Assembly (NCBI RefSeq): GCF_963678635.1
Contig: NC_087064.1
Location: 5,680,411 to 5,740,410 of the forward strand
From: Symsagittifera roscoffensis
Taxonomy: Eukaryota; Xenacoelomorpha; Acoela; Convolutidae
Reading direction: 5' to 3'
Length of the DNA stretch: 60,000 nucleotides
The notes under the pieces were generated by a model. It saw nothing but the letters and a program-made list of their open reading frames with translations. It was not told the origin of the DNA and did not search any database. Positions 48,201 through 57,600 of the stretch are shown here, one piece after another. Every line of letters begins with the position of its first letter. The stretch's first letter is position 1. A program made the position numbers and the translations under genes.

Positions 48201-51099
48201 TCAAGACCGCGTACACGAACTGTAGGGCGGGTGGCATATTCGCGTATCCAGGGGATGTGGTAAACACCACCTTCGTCTTGGACCCGAATCTCGAGACAAC
48301 ATTCTCTTGCACTTCATTCATCGCCGCAAACAACGCTTGAATGGCTTCCCATATCTTCCTCGATGTCGGAATTTCATCGCCCTTTAGTTGCTCAAGAAGT
48401 CCCATCGCGTGCAGGTGATCATTCATCCCTGCAAACAACAGCAGCTCAGGTTCGCAGGGCATCTCCGACTTTATTGCCACTACCAGAGTTAACATCTGAT
48501 TCAATTCAGCTCCTGGCAAAGAGTATATCAAAGTCTCCGGCCAGAACAACTTGGGAGACGTTCCTTCGAAGTCTGGTCCCGCCACAATTACTACTCTCGC
48601 AGCAGCTGGGTCTGCTCTATCATACACTGCCAGGGTTTTGGCCAGCTGGGTACTCCCACAGGGCTTCCCGTACCTGGGATCTTCCGCCAATTTCGAGCCT
48701 TCGTAAGCGGCATCTGGCAATCCCGTTCCTCCCGGATTGAGTAGCTTGTCTACCACCTTCAACTGTGCCGGGGTTGCCAACCTGATCCTGGCGATGCTAG
48801 TTCGGTGCTTGGGAGGTTCTGCTATAAGTCCCGGACTCCCCAGCAGCTTGAGAGGTCTGTAATTAATGGGTCCCATGATCGTTTTTGTGGGAATTCCCGT
48901 CAGCTCTGTGGTCTCCATCAACTTCGCTCTCGAGAAGTGCGCCTCATGTGCTTTCAACCAGTCCACGCAAAGATGCCTATTCAAATCCTCGTGTGATACT
49001 CGTTCGATCCCCAGGGTTTCCGCCAATTCTTGCCTGCATTCCAAACTCTCTAGATCCAGTTCTTTCACCTTCTCAGGATATCTCAAGCGAGCGGTCTCCA
49101 TAGACTTATTTTCCCGTTTGCTCTCTGCCACTACCACTGAGGATATCGCCGAGCTTGGAGGTGTTGATGACATCACCTCCTCAGACTCCATTGGCGTGGC
49201 ACTCTGCAATCTGGTCTGGCTGCTCCTTGAACTGTCTCTAGTATCAACTCTCGGTCCCAAGCGACCAGACAAGACCCTCGAGGCAAGGAATGGTGGGTTG
49301 GGAGGTGGTCCTAAAGTGAATTGGGCTGTCTCCAGCAGGTCCGCCTCTAGCGTGTTTATGTGTTCCTGGAAGACGTCGTTCAGCCACTCCGCTCCCCTTG
49401 GCCTATCGAAATGGATTCCATCTTTTGAGGTGTCTTCAGGGAATCCCTTTTTCTCCATACGTTCTGCTATGTCCAACAGCCTGAGAGGAAGCACACTCTT
49501 TCGGTGTATGTCTCGGATCACCTTGTTCAGGCTCCGCACCTTCTGGTTCATCTCTAGGGCGTGCTGATCAAACATCATGTTGTAGGGGACCGTGCATACC
49601 GTCAGCAGGATGGGGTCCATCTGGATCCTCAGTTCCTCAAGAAGGCAGCTCATCTTGTCGCACAACCTCGTTACTTTCCTCGCTTCTCCCCTTGACACGT
49701 CGTTGGTCCCAACCATCAGGGTCACTGTGTAAACTTTGGTCATCCCTAGCATGTCCAGGGTTGCCAACATCTGTGGCGTGGCAGCTCCAGCGAAACTCAA
49801 GACTCCTGTCTGCCAATGTGACCGTATCTGGGTCAACACCCGCACCAGGCTATCCCCTATAATTAGGTGAACTGCACCCTCTGGCACACGAGGTGGCGCT
49901 AGATACTCCACCCAGGCTGCGTCATGGAAGCAGTCCCTCCTGGCTCCCTGTTCCGCACTCCAGTCCAGCCGATTGTGCCTGTGGTAGTTCCCTTCTGTAT
50001 TCTTCTTATAGCTCGCGATCACGACATTCCTGACCGGCTGTTCCCTCCAAGTTGGGGGAAGCTCTGGCCTTGTCGATCTTTCACGACTCTGCTGCTGCAA
50101 TTTCTCGCCTAGCTCCTTCAGGCGCGATGAGGCGCCGCTCACCTGACTGCCACTCGAGGTCGAGGTTGGGGTATATCCTGGTAACACCACATCCATCAGG
50201 GGACGTACAGGTTGTGTCTCTAGGTTGCGCAGGGAAGGCGTCACGTCATTCGGTATCCAGACCTCCAACCCTTCACTCATGTGTTCTCTGGCCTCGCGGT
50301 CAAGGTTGAACCGTCCTCTAGCCCTGGGAGCTTCATCCACCTCCATGCGCGACTCTGGCCTCGAGCTGGTCACCACTCGTTCGTTTGACCTGGCTCCCTT
50401 CTGTGCGTCAAGCTCGCGTTGTCGCTGTTCTATCCTTTCCAACTCCGACTTCAATTGATCACGATTCGCGACGTTCTCCCGCACCCTTAACTCCTGTTGA
50501 TGCTCAGCTTTTTGTATCTCAAGCAACCTCAGAGCCTGGTCTCGCTCATTGACCGCCTGGTACCTTTCCAGCTGAACCTTCTCCCGATCCAGATTTGCCT
50601 GATCCCGATCGAGGTTTGCCTTATTCCTTTCTTTCTGCGTCTTCTCGAGCTCTTTCTTTAGAACACCTAGATCCGGATATGCCTCGGTCGTCTGTTGCAT
50701 TCGTGACATCGATGGCACCCTACTCGAGCTCTGGCTGGTGGACCTTACTGTTGGCCTAGTCGGTAATGGGAATTCCCCTGCGCCATATTCGGTGTTGTTA
50801 TTCAGGCCAGGATTCCTTGCCAAGTCAAAACCCCTTACTCCTCCATCCACATTCCAAGACAACCATCTGGTCTGTTCTTGGTTCGATATTCCCTCGGTGG
50901 TGTAGCCGATCATCAAGACAGCCTCCGTTGCAGACTCCCTGCACTCACCCTGGTCCTCCAACTGGAGGATGGCATTCAGCATCACCGCCATTCCCTCGTC
51001 TATTTGGGTATAGTCCAAGTCCCTCAGGCGCCTGTACAGCTCATCAAGAGTGGGCTTCCTCAGGGCCGCGGGCACGGAGTTCCAGAATCGGTCTGCCAT
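42229..51099 (-). CDS. ORF2: giant protein with SGNH hydrolase and SGNH-like domains
   Basis: One frame of 2,956 codons from ATG at 51099 (MADRFWNSVPAALRKP) to TGA. There is no signal peptide, so it is not a classical envelope. Regions: ~145-235 coiled coil with repeated ANLDRDQ/ANLDREK; ~405-580 SGNH hydrolase with IIGDSLVRV (Ser, ~413), VGTNDVS, and DGIHFD (Asp/His, ~558); ~825-1055 a second SGNH-like domain with FAGMNDHL but no Ser in block I; ~1196-1237 hydrophobic (MPISLLLALCLVYPRYLF); ~1600-1930 acidic/charged linker with a basic KTRKRKRE stretch (possible nuclear signal); then ~1,000 residues of unknown family, with EEIVISSDDEEE near the end (SUMO-interaction-like). The old plus-strand copy preserves these modules from the SGNH domain onward. 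SGNH esterases are known in CR1-LINE ORF1; their role here is unknown. Confidence 0.9.
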   Translation of the reverse strand: MADRFWNSVPAALRKPTLDELYRRLRDLDYTQIDEGMAVMLNAILQLEDQGECRESATEAVLMIGYTTEGISNQEQTRWLSWNVDGGVRGFDLARNPGLNNNTEYGAGEFPLPTRPTVRSTSQSSSRVPSMSRMQQTTEAYPDLGVLKKELEKTQKERNKANLDRDQANLDREKVQLERYQAVNERDQALRLLEIQKAEHQQELRVRENVANRDQLKSELERIEQRQRELDAQKGARSNERVVTSSRPESRMEVDEAPRARGRFNLDREAREHMSEGLEVWIPNDVTPSLRNLETQPVRPLMDVVLPGYTPTSTSSGSQVSGASSRLKELGEKLQQQSRERSTRPELPPTWREQPVRNVVIASYKKNTEGNYHRHNRLDWSAEQGARRDCFHDAAWVEYLAPPRVPEGAVHLIIGDSLVRVLTQIRSHWQTGVLSFAGAATPQMLATLDMLGMTKVYTVTLMVGTNDVSRGEARKVTRLCDKMSCLLEELRIQMDPILLTVCTVPYNMMFDQHALEMNQKVRSLNKVIRDIHRKSVLPLRLLDIAERMEKKGFPEDTSKDGIHFDRPRGAEWLNDVFQEHINTLEADLLETAQFTLGPPPNPPFLASRVLSGRLGPRVDTRDSSRSSQTRLQSATPMESEEVMSSTPPSSAISSVVVAESKRENKSMETARLRYPEKVKELDLESLECRQELAETLGIERVSHEDLNRHLCVDWLKAHEAHFSRAKLMETTELTGIPTKTIMGPINYRPLKLLGSPGLIAEPPKHRTSIARIRLATPAQLKVVDKLLNPGGTGLPDAAYEGSKLAEDPRYGKPCGSTQLAKTLAVYDRADPAAARVVIVAGPDFEGTSPKLFWPETLIYSLPGAELNQMLTLVVAIKSEMPCEPELLLFAGMNDHLHAMGLLEQLKGDEIPTSRKIWEAIQALFAAMNEVQENVVSRFGSKTKVVFTTSPGYANMPPALQFVYAVLILIAEGSEWRILMAAPNRELEPSNLRLRKSELAAAWADISHALRGFYGLADILIVLDEVLLLEISNFARQLKFSPVIGDDHPAISKLTASLWFRSMDVKITNSTSKSRGPSNERRNVAETEKQLGSLKYRLTQENGWWPFLTPRLENATNKTREEAPLLVKQVWSFLEKQLELAEVRDMTVARFVSAANEVTIAGFWREHAKGELKTRRDYEILKFLSPCWEKEFLAGVFGTTATIFGAFVQEILGMPISLLLALCLVYPRYLFNMGPAYMFSRGVETLRVDGYLALVLLTHGELVSFHRLMEYGEPLSMGRVHTSIETSSYKCAAGLKTLLVQYLMMQNRYMTGEDENPTSREEWEKANRGMPLLTDLCLAMRSDPMGIIRGLEEVVTCIYGPAVTYAFPDPLVITYRHSVTHLSLISVLDGTALNWCQQEVLRARMSNTVLFGKVKDAEMMVCNFRGQMQCRMGGKREGPIEMYPKFWNLNPLTADGREVLRIPAWKECFALVKRELEAIMEKEILPATMPEFPTVRRMTLGMTSPLVVPSIMAKMRDETHFTDGWDPLFIGYTAAVYFHISEMKVNSWTTQAKKSRGSQPPGYEVRKVLRTLEKEGLENMLPIWDDGRMIVMEGHVALVDELKFATRKYKAPYGLEQVEVTQEGTELDAAGQLHVALTEYKKLDPTTPSPLSVDTPGDKRSGPVEDRFKRILERRRNESEEESMDETLSEAGEDMEVGNTPEPGPSGEELTTQELLKDLSEENWADTATPPLNPSPRKNLELPLAGETFNMGMLLLSSEEREKNTFEGNRDIFLGSLEDDAWQEFLGEFNREVGSETTLDKFKKELWDAVVRFGEPLLIGTGLDEKARKELLNKLVELRNARSKTRKEKCEDSSTLKQKTVDKMVDDIKRDKVGTSNMIKSTNILKARAGGRQELEGVDGEVESMMIATTPSSRDVKTRKRKREVEGWGSPSVDAVSEGNLRETAPIVLARCKTAAYKNSSELRKPLEVEKEIEVSTSSTSEEDFKPQKVNVKRGSTNGQVGEVEIGKEWISKAHQDMGKQVTSDPLERNKTRNTSRTWWMALETLKEMEDCLKKLDSGIARRRRNWATQQKAEVNKIEMASHLKRSWQSLLKDHFEEAMRTSSSAPPLMANPFVRTAGQLMFTWSLVGIELETLTSYDRLKLGSKKLEVYQALMQHVARDNSGLSLARRKDATCFLRWIMSMMSDSTILACHQRASGSKTMERRVSTIILNVYQSTGIEKEDGSRLSLENHRKLDEVRRFSNKKFEEEHDVHRNLASSEQYSRLSEKGEYQYVSGVMGIAYNPFLDSEAGGAHRNHEVAELLKFWTERIMEIDAVEKEGPSLGLILEKTPEVISIPRSNKRVEVNMGGGNGLLTTNLGVIWKLLRPSWCPHPHASLIEETTERVRLAPTEDEDLAKLSVLHKLITPQMQEPSERTSDPGSAKKLEPGSCLDSTCGNGEHICDGRSCVRILSFQKEDLVTWFEDITEREKSEVQIIAECYARTTVNIATALGFFSRMCGLQALERLESEHHLVTALSVESWPGVLQVTQKHIRSWKVGLEAEMGFPMSEAYGLPLNAKSLIGSMMANLCGSHYPLHMAMVEVSSQRILVDKAFSVPKCVRLARMSHHSHKLLRKIKGTVPKELRDDLSEIWGEDLLKLERENTSDHERQNVIGKPVGSTPNLEDNDTMHEKMMELEPLLEASGERNLRSIEISHGECPCHCLAQTVWYPDHKNLCLVWDVEEIRSIGLPDHRQKVTLLVVSTMLALRWIEENITKYREATTPTAESIYAIDYSRRLELFETACKVFAIPTEVRHVWSRLRYFPWFRATLTSWLYMTTKDHMRKHQKEYRQFQAEIGPEAFKRPLLTHRNAITTGWKRVGKMSRDNTKARESILEEDLAKNVSLSLHNSFCLNREARVKALPNQAKRLQEQREWMRSYEQLKAWEEIVISSDDEEELLRQFAASSTSGCSTSKAKSTR

Positions 51100-51607
51100 T
51101 CTTTGTAACTTCGGGATGTATGTAGGTAGATGTTAACCAGCTCAAGAATTACCTTACCAACTCAAGAATTACCTTACCAACTCAAGAATTACCTAGAAAT
51201 GTTCTCCTGCAAGTACTTGCTGTAGATTCGGATTATCGCGTGTTCAATCAAGATTCTCTCTTTCTGTTACTCGCTTGAGTGTAGTTGGATTTTCAACTTT
51301 GTTTTTCAAACTTGATCTGAAAACAGAAAGCTCATTAAAACTTAGCATATCACGTCCCTAACCTAGAGACCCCCCTCTTACCCATATGGTTAAAATCTTA
51401 TCATTCTCATATCACTTAAAGCAATTCGATTGGATTTTTCCTTAAGAACATGCAGATTCATTTTATGTTTTAGCACCATCAATTCTTTCTTTTAAAATTC
51501 AATTGTCATGCCAATCACATCTTAAGATCCCTTTACCTGCGCCGCACCCCAGTACCTAACTCAAGACTCCTCCCTCACACCCGACCTGATACCTCCATGT
51601 ACCCGAC
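51100..51607 (-). promoter_or_regulatory. ORF1-ORF2 spacer / candidate ORF2 leader
   Basis: On the element's strand this follows the ORF1 TGA. It contains a strong acceptor CTGTTTTCAG|ATCAAG (AG at 51318-51317), 217 nt before the ORF2 ATG. No ATG occurs between the acceptor and the ORF2 start. Together with the 20-bp repeats this suggests ORF2 is made from a cis- or trans-spliced mRNA. No donor site is identifiable in the window with confidence. Confidence 0.5.
51141..51193. repeat. 20-bp tandem repeat before ORF2
   Basis: CTCAAGAATTACCTTACCAA is present twice exactly and a third time partly. On the element's strand each unit contains GGTAAGG, a donor-like word, and the units carry CTTGAG, the hexamer enriched across the element. 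Confidence 0.95.
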
Positions 51608-54600
51608 TCAGGCGATGCTCAAGTAGTACTTCTTGTGAAGATGCACCATTATCTCTGTTTCTGCAAAGACCACATGTAGGATAGCGTACAATTCCCTCGA
51701 GCTCAGTTTGCCCCTGTTTGGGTCGTACACCGGCATCGAGACCTCCACTATTCCTCTTTCAATCATGAAGTCACGTAGTCTTGTCAGTGCCAATATCACG
51801 TGTTCGGGATCAATTGTGTTTCTGTCGTTGACTCTCGTTACTAGGAAGCAGAGGTATTTGCCCGGGACTTGTGCCACTGACGGTGGAAGCGCTGCTATGC
51901 CTCCCAGTCCTGGCCTCTGTCTGAACAGAAACTCTACGTTCTGGTACTCTCTTTTGAAGTCAGCCTCCAATCTTGATTTGAAACTCATGTCCGCCGTGAT
52001 GCAGATCGCGCTGGTCCTGTTTGACAGGATGAAGTCGCTATCCGTTATCATGATGTTCTCTGAGTATTCATTGGGTATTTCGAATTTCGTTTTGAAATTC
52101 CTTCCTATGGTAGGCTCTGGTTCTTCTTCCTCCAGTTCCAATCCACTTGTTTCCCTCACTTCCTTGAGCTTCTTTATCATCAAATTTTCGGTGTGGGTAA
52201 GTCCTACCCCCACTCCCCGGACAAAAATATTTATCGACGTCCCCGTCGATGTAGTCGGGTCTGAATTGTCCTTGGGGATGTCCAGTGGTCTGTCTGTTGC
52301 TGTCCATCCGAAAAGAGGGTCCTCTGTCTTCATGTAATTTGCTGCTGATACATCGATTTGCTGAATGCTTTGTCCTTCGCGGCTCTCGTCTTTGACATCA
52401 CGCATCCACTCTAGAATCCTCAAGTTCGTGTTCTCCCTCCTTTCTATTTCACTCTGCTCGAGATCCGTCTCCAATTCTGGCGTCGAGTAATCATCCTGCG
52501 GATAATGTCCACCATCGTCAATGACCTGCCATTCCTCTTCGGCTTCCAGTTCGCCTGCGCTTAGTAGTTCATCGCCCAACTTGTCTGGCTGTATCTTATC
52601 GATCAAGAAGTCATCCCCGTACCTATTGTACCTCATACCTGTTCGTTTACGATTGCCAGTCCTGGTTTCCGGTGGTGTTGGTCGATCCGGCTCCATCCAC
52701 TTCGGTACCTCGTTTTGCTCTGGGTCGTTCCAGTCTTCTTCTACAAATGAACCTGCATCCGACTCCACTTCTATCTTTTCGTTGTCGTCCAAACTCAAGT
52801 TCTCATTACCATCATTTTTCTCTCTAGTGCCTTTCTCATTCACTTCGCACGCTGGTTCCACCACCAGGTACTCAAGACCTTCCATGTCTTTTGGTAGGCA
52901 CCAGTCCTCCGGGGACGGGACGTGAGGCTTCAGATTTTCGTAATGTGCTGCTCGCCCTGTACTCAAGCGATAGAACCGTCCTTGTTGATGTACTTCCGTA
53001 ATCATGAACGGTCCTCTCCATTTCTTGAGTAGTTTCTTTGTCCCCTTGGGCGGTATGACATTTTGGAAGACCCACACGTATTGGCCCACTTCGTATGGCT
53101 TTGCTCTTAGTATCTTTTCGTCATATTTCTTGCGTTGCCTCATTTGCGCCTGCGCCGTGTTTCTCCGACATAGCTCGATTAGCTCTTGTTGTCTTTTGAT
53201 CGCTTCCTTCACGTATGCTTGAGGTGACGTCCTCTTCCCCTCGTACTCCGGGTAGAAGAATGTTATAGGCATTGCCCTTTCCCTGCCTGTCAACATCATG
53301 AAAGGACTGATACCCGTCGTTGAGTGCTGAGTACTATTATAGGCTCCTACTACCTGTGGCAGGTATTTGTCCCAGTCCGTCATGTATCTCGAGCAGTACA
53401 CCCTGAGCATGTTGACCAGTGTCCTGTTCTGTCTCTCTACCAACCCATTGGTCTGTGGATGATAGGTCGTCGAGTGTGCTTGAGCAATGTGTGATCTCTT
53501 CATCAATTCTTTTGTCAAGTCCCCCACAAAAGCCTTGCCGTTGTCCGTTTGGAAAGTCATTGGACAACCATACCGCGATATCCAATGCGTTATCAGGTGA
53601 TCACATGTCTCCTCTGCCGAGGCTGTCTGGCACGGAACCGCTTCCGCCAACTTGGTGAAGTGATCTATTATAACTAGTATTTGGTTATAACCCGACTCCG
53701 TCATGCAGATTTTCTGATGGTCTATCTGCACCACTTCATTGAATTCCGAACTCTCGACAGACTTGAGGGGAAACTTCATCTTCCTTGGGTCTTTTACTTG
53801 AAGGCATGCTAGGCAGGCATTCACCCATCTCTCGCAAGCTTTTCTCATTCCCGGCCAGTCGAACCTGTGAAGTATCCTTTGTTGTACTTTATCTATCCCC
53901 TGGTGGCCCATCTGGTCGTGTGATCTGAAAAGCACCTCCGTTTGGTACAATTGTGGTAGTATGATGAGGTTGTGTTTGTGTAATATTTTTTCCTCATCTC
54001 TTCTCTTGCACGCTACCACCCCTTCAGCTGTGTGATAAAGTAAGTCTCTCTTTTCTTTGTAGAACTGGCTCAAGATCTTGTAGCTGTCTTCCTCAAGTTC
54101 CCCCTTCTCCTTGACTCCCAAATGGATCCATTTGGAGAGGTTACTTGTCATTTTGTCATTCTTCTGGGCCCTTATTAGGTCAGACAGCCTGTATCTCGCC
54201 TTAACGTGCTCCTTTAGCGCCATGATCTGTCCATTCATCTCACCAGGGTTGTGGATGTCATCGCTCAGTTTCACGCATATCATCCTTTTCACGATTTTCA
54301 TGTCGTCTTCTGGTACCAGATTCGTTCTGACGTTTGAGTTGCACGATAGTTCCCTTAGTGGTTTTCTTGAAACTGCTATTTTCTCGAGCTCTTCACCACC
54401 TCGTACCTCTTGTATTTCCAGATTATACGTCCCTGAAGATGGATCCGTCTGTAATTCCCTGTCGTGCTGTCTTATCTTCTCTTCCGCCAGTATCATGCAT
54501 AGACTGTCTTGGTCTTCGCTGCTCTCATCCGAGTCTTCATCCCACTCTTTACGCTCCCCGGACAATTTCCCTTCTCCGGTTTCGTCTTCTTCCATGAATC

Positions 54601-57600
54601 TGGACCACTCCCCGGACTCTTGATCTAGTCCCAGGTGTTCAACTTCTTCTCTGAATGTTACTTTCTTATCCCTGACTTTTGTCTGCTCCAGAATTTTTTC
54701 GGGGATTTTTTCAACTAGTGATCGCACAACTTCCTTGCTATCAGTGATGCTTCCTTTTAAGACATCAGTATTGTTCACTGTTTCTTCTCTCCGAAGTATG
54801 GTTAGTTCCGGTGCCTCCTGACCTTTCCCTTGGATCACGGGCTTGTCATCTGATAGTTTCTCAAGCAACCTCATTAAGTCTTCATCTATTCGGACCGTTC
54901 CCTCCTCTACCTGGATGAGATCATAACCTTTTGCCTTGAGTGTTTCCCTCACGATCTTAGACTTGAGCATTATTCCTATCGGAATCCCTCTGCTTTTCTT
55001 CAAGATGGTCTTTTCAAGAGGCTCTTTCGGCAATTCGGGATGATCTTCAATCGGTTTGCCTGATTTGTCCAGCCATCTCGTGAGTGGAAGACTGTCGTAC
55101 GTTTCTTTGTCCATAAAGGAGAAGCCGTCTTTGATCTCAGGTCTGTCCGCCTCTTTTTGTTCTTGCCTCTCGTAGAACTCCGTCTTCTTACTCAAGCTGT
55201 CAGCATTTTGATGTTTATCTCGTGTTCTGTGCTCAATTATCATGTTGTATCCATCCAAGCGAACTATCCACCTCCCAATATAGCTCTGGTCCATTGAGTA
55301 CGTTTTCAGCCAGCTTAGTGCTCGGTTGTCGACTCGCAGCTTGAAGGGCTCACTGCCTAAGTATGCTCTGTATTTTTCGACAGAGGTGACCACCGCGAAC
55401 ATCTCTGCTTTCGGTGCTCCGTACTTCATTTCTGTGTCACTTAGGACCTTGCTCCCGTATGCTATTGGTCTCAAGACTGTCTTCCCATTCCATTCTTGTT
55501 CTTGATGGAGAATCCCAGAAATAGCGACTACTGACGCATCCGTGTCTAGCACGTACATCCCCTTCTCAGTCGGCATACCCAGTACTGGTGCCTCACACAG
55601 CTCTTTCTTTATTCTCTGGAATGACTCTTCTGCCGCGTTGTTCCACGTGAACTTCTTGCCCTTATGTCTCATTAATTGTTGCATCGGGTATACCTTGTCC
55701 GCATAGCCCTTGATGAATTCTCTATAATAGTTGGCGAAACCCAGGAAGCTCATCAGCTGGTGTTCCGTCTTCGGTGATTTCCAGGTTAGGACTGCTTCCA
55801 CGGCGTCTGGGTCAGGTCTGATACCGTGTTTATCTACCATCCTGCCCAAGTATTTAATCGAGTCCTTGAGTATCTCGCACTTTGATGGTTTGCACTTCAG
55901 CCCCGATCTTTTCATGCACGCGAACACCTCGTCAAGCCTCTCGATGTGGTCTTCTAGTGTTGGCGTTGCTATTACCACGTCGTCCACGTAGCACATTACC
56001 AGGTTGCCGTACTTCTTCGTCACGCCTATCAACGCGTGTGCCATCAGCCGCTGAAACGTGGCTGTTGCATTGCAGAGTCCAAATGGCATCCGTTTCCATT
56101 GAAACAAACCCAACTCGCAGGCGAACCCTGTCTTGTCCCTGTCTTGCTTCCTTAATGGTACCTGCCAAAAGGCCGAGCCTAAATCAAGAGTCGTAAAAAA
56201 TTTCGCATCACCTAACTTCGAGAGGCTCTCATCAATTCTAGGTATGGGATAGGCATCCTTCACCGTGACGGAGTTCAGGTATCGAAAGTCACAACAAAAC
56301 CTTAACTGGTCGCCTTTCTTCTTGGCCATCACTACTCCACACGCCCACGGTGACTTGGATGGTTCTATCATGTCATACTCTAGTAACGTTTCGATTTCTT
56401 TTCTACACGCGTCCGATTTGTGTGGGGTCATGCGCCTCGCCCCCTCCCTGTGTGGTACCGCGTTTTCCTCAAGTTCTATTTCATGTTCAACAAAATTACA
56501 ACACCCGATATCCGCCTTATGCCTTGAAAAAACCTCCTCGTTCCGCTCTAGTACGTCCTTGATAGCTTCGAGCTGTTCATCTTTCAGTTTGCCCCTTAAA
56601 TGTTCAATCTCCGGCAGAACCGGTTTATCAGTTTGCATTTCATCTGGTGCGGGTCGCTCTGGAAAGTTCGAACTGCTCGAAAGCCCATCGTCCGTTTCTG
56701 ACTTAAGTGATTTGATAAGACCTGAAGAATCTTTTATTCTCTGCAATCGTCTCAAGATACAAATTTTGTCCCTGTGGTTGGGACAATCGACAACTTCATT
56801 TTGTTTTGAGTTTTCAATTGTTTCATATCGAGTTTTAACCGGTAAAGCATATCCCAGCTTCCTCCCTCTCTGTATCGTGATCGGTATATCAAGGGTATTC
56901 AACAAGACACTGACGCAGAGGCCGCTCTTCGTTATCGAAAATGATCTTCCTAAAACAGCAGCGCTTTGACTATTAGGATTTGGAACTATACACACTTGCT
57001 TGTTGTCACTTAGTTCATTATAATTTTTCATCCTCAAGCTTACGATTGTCGCTTCATTAGCTTTTAACCTCACTCTCCTACTCAAGAATACCGGTGCTTT
57101 GTTCTCATTTGCCATTATTAAATTTACCGGTTTGATTGCGTACCTCCTATCCGGGTTCCGTATCCTGAACATTGCATTATTTAGATCTATCGTTACGTCG
57201 AAATTCCTGATGAAGTCTCTGCCCAAAATGAATTGGTCAGATTCATCTAGGTTTTCTACCACGATGAAGCTCATCCACAGGTTACGTTCCCCCAAATTGA
57301 GGGCTATTATCGGCGTCCTGCCCAACACCCGAAGGGCCCCTTTGTTTGCAGCTGACAGCCGTATTCTCGAGTCTATCAAGTCACCTTTGTCAAAGCCCAT
57401 CTTTTCCCATGTTTCGATTGGTATGACGCTCAAGACTGCTCCCGTGTCAAGTAATCCACGTAACTGAGTCTTTTTGCCATTTATGTCTAGCACGTGCCCT
57501 GTCACGTCTGCTTCCGTCCCGATGTGCATTGCATCTTCTTCAAGCATAGCACAGTGTCCAATCGATCTTACTTTCAATTCCTCTTTCCCTACATAGATTT

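Noticed and set aside
42229-51099. ORF2 as a retroviral-type envelope glycoprotein
   Set aside because: No signal peptide, no furin-like site or cysteine pattern of an ectodomain, and the protein is far too large. The hydrophobic segment is internal.
51141-51193. CRISPR-like array
   Set aside because: Tandem 20-bp units without spacers, in a eukaryotic retroelement.
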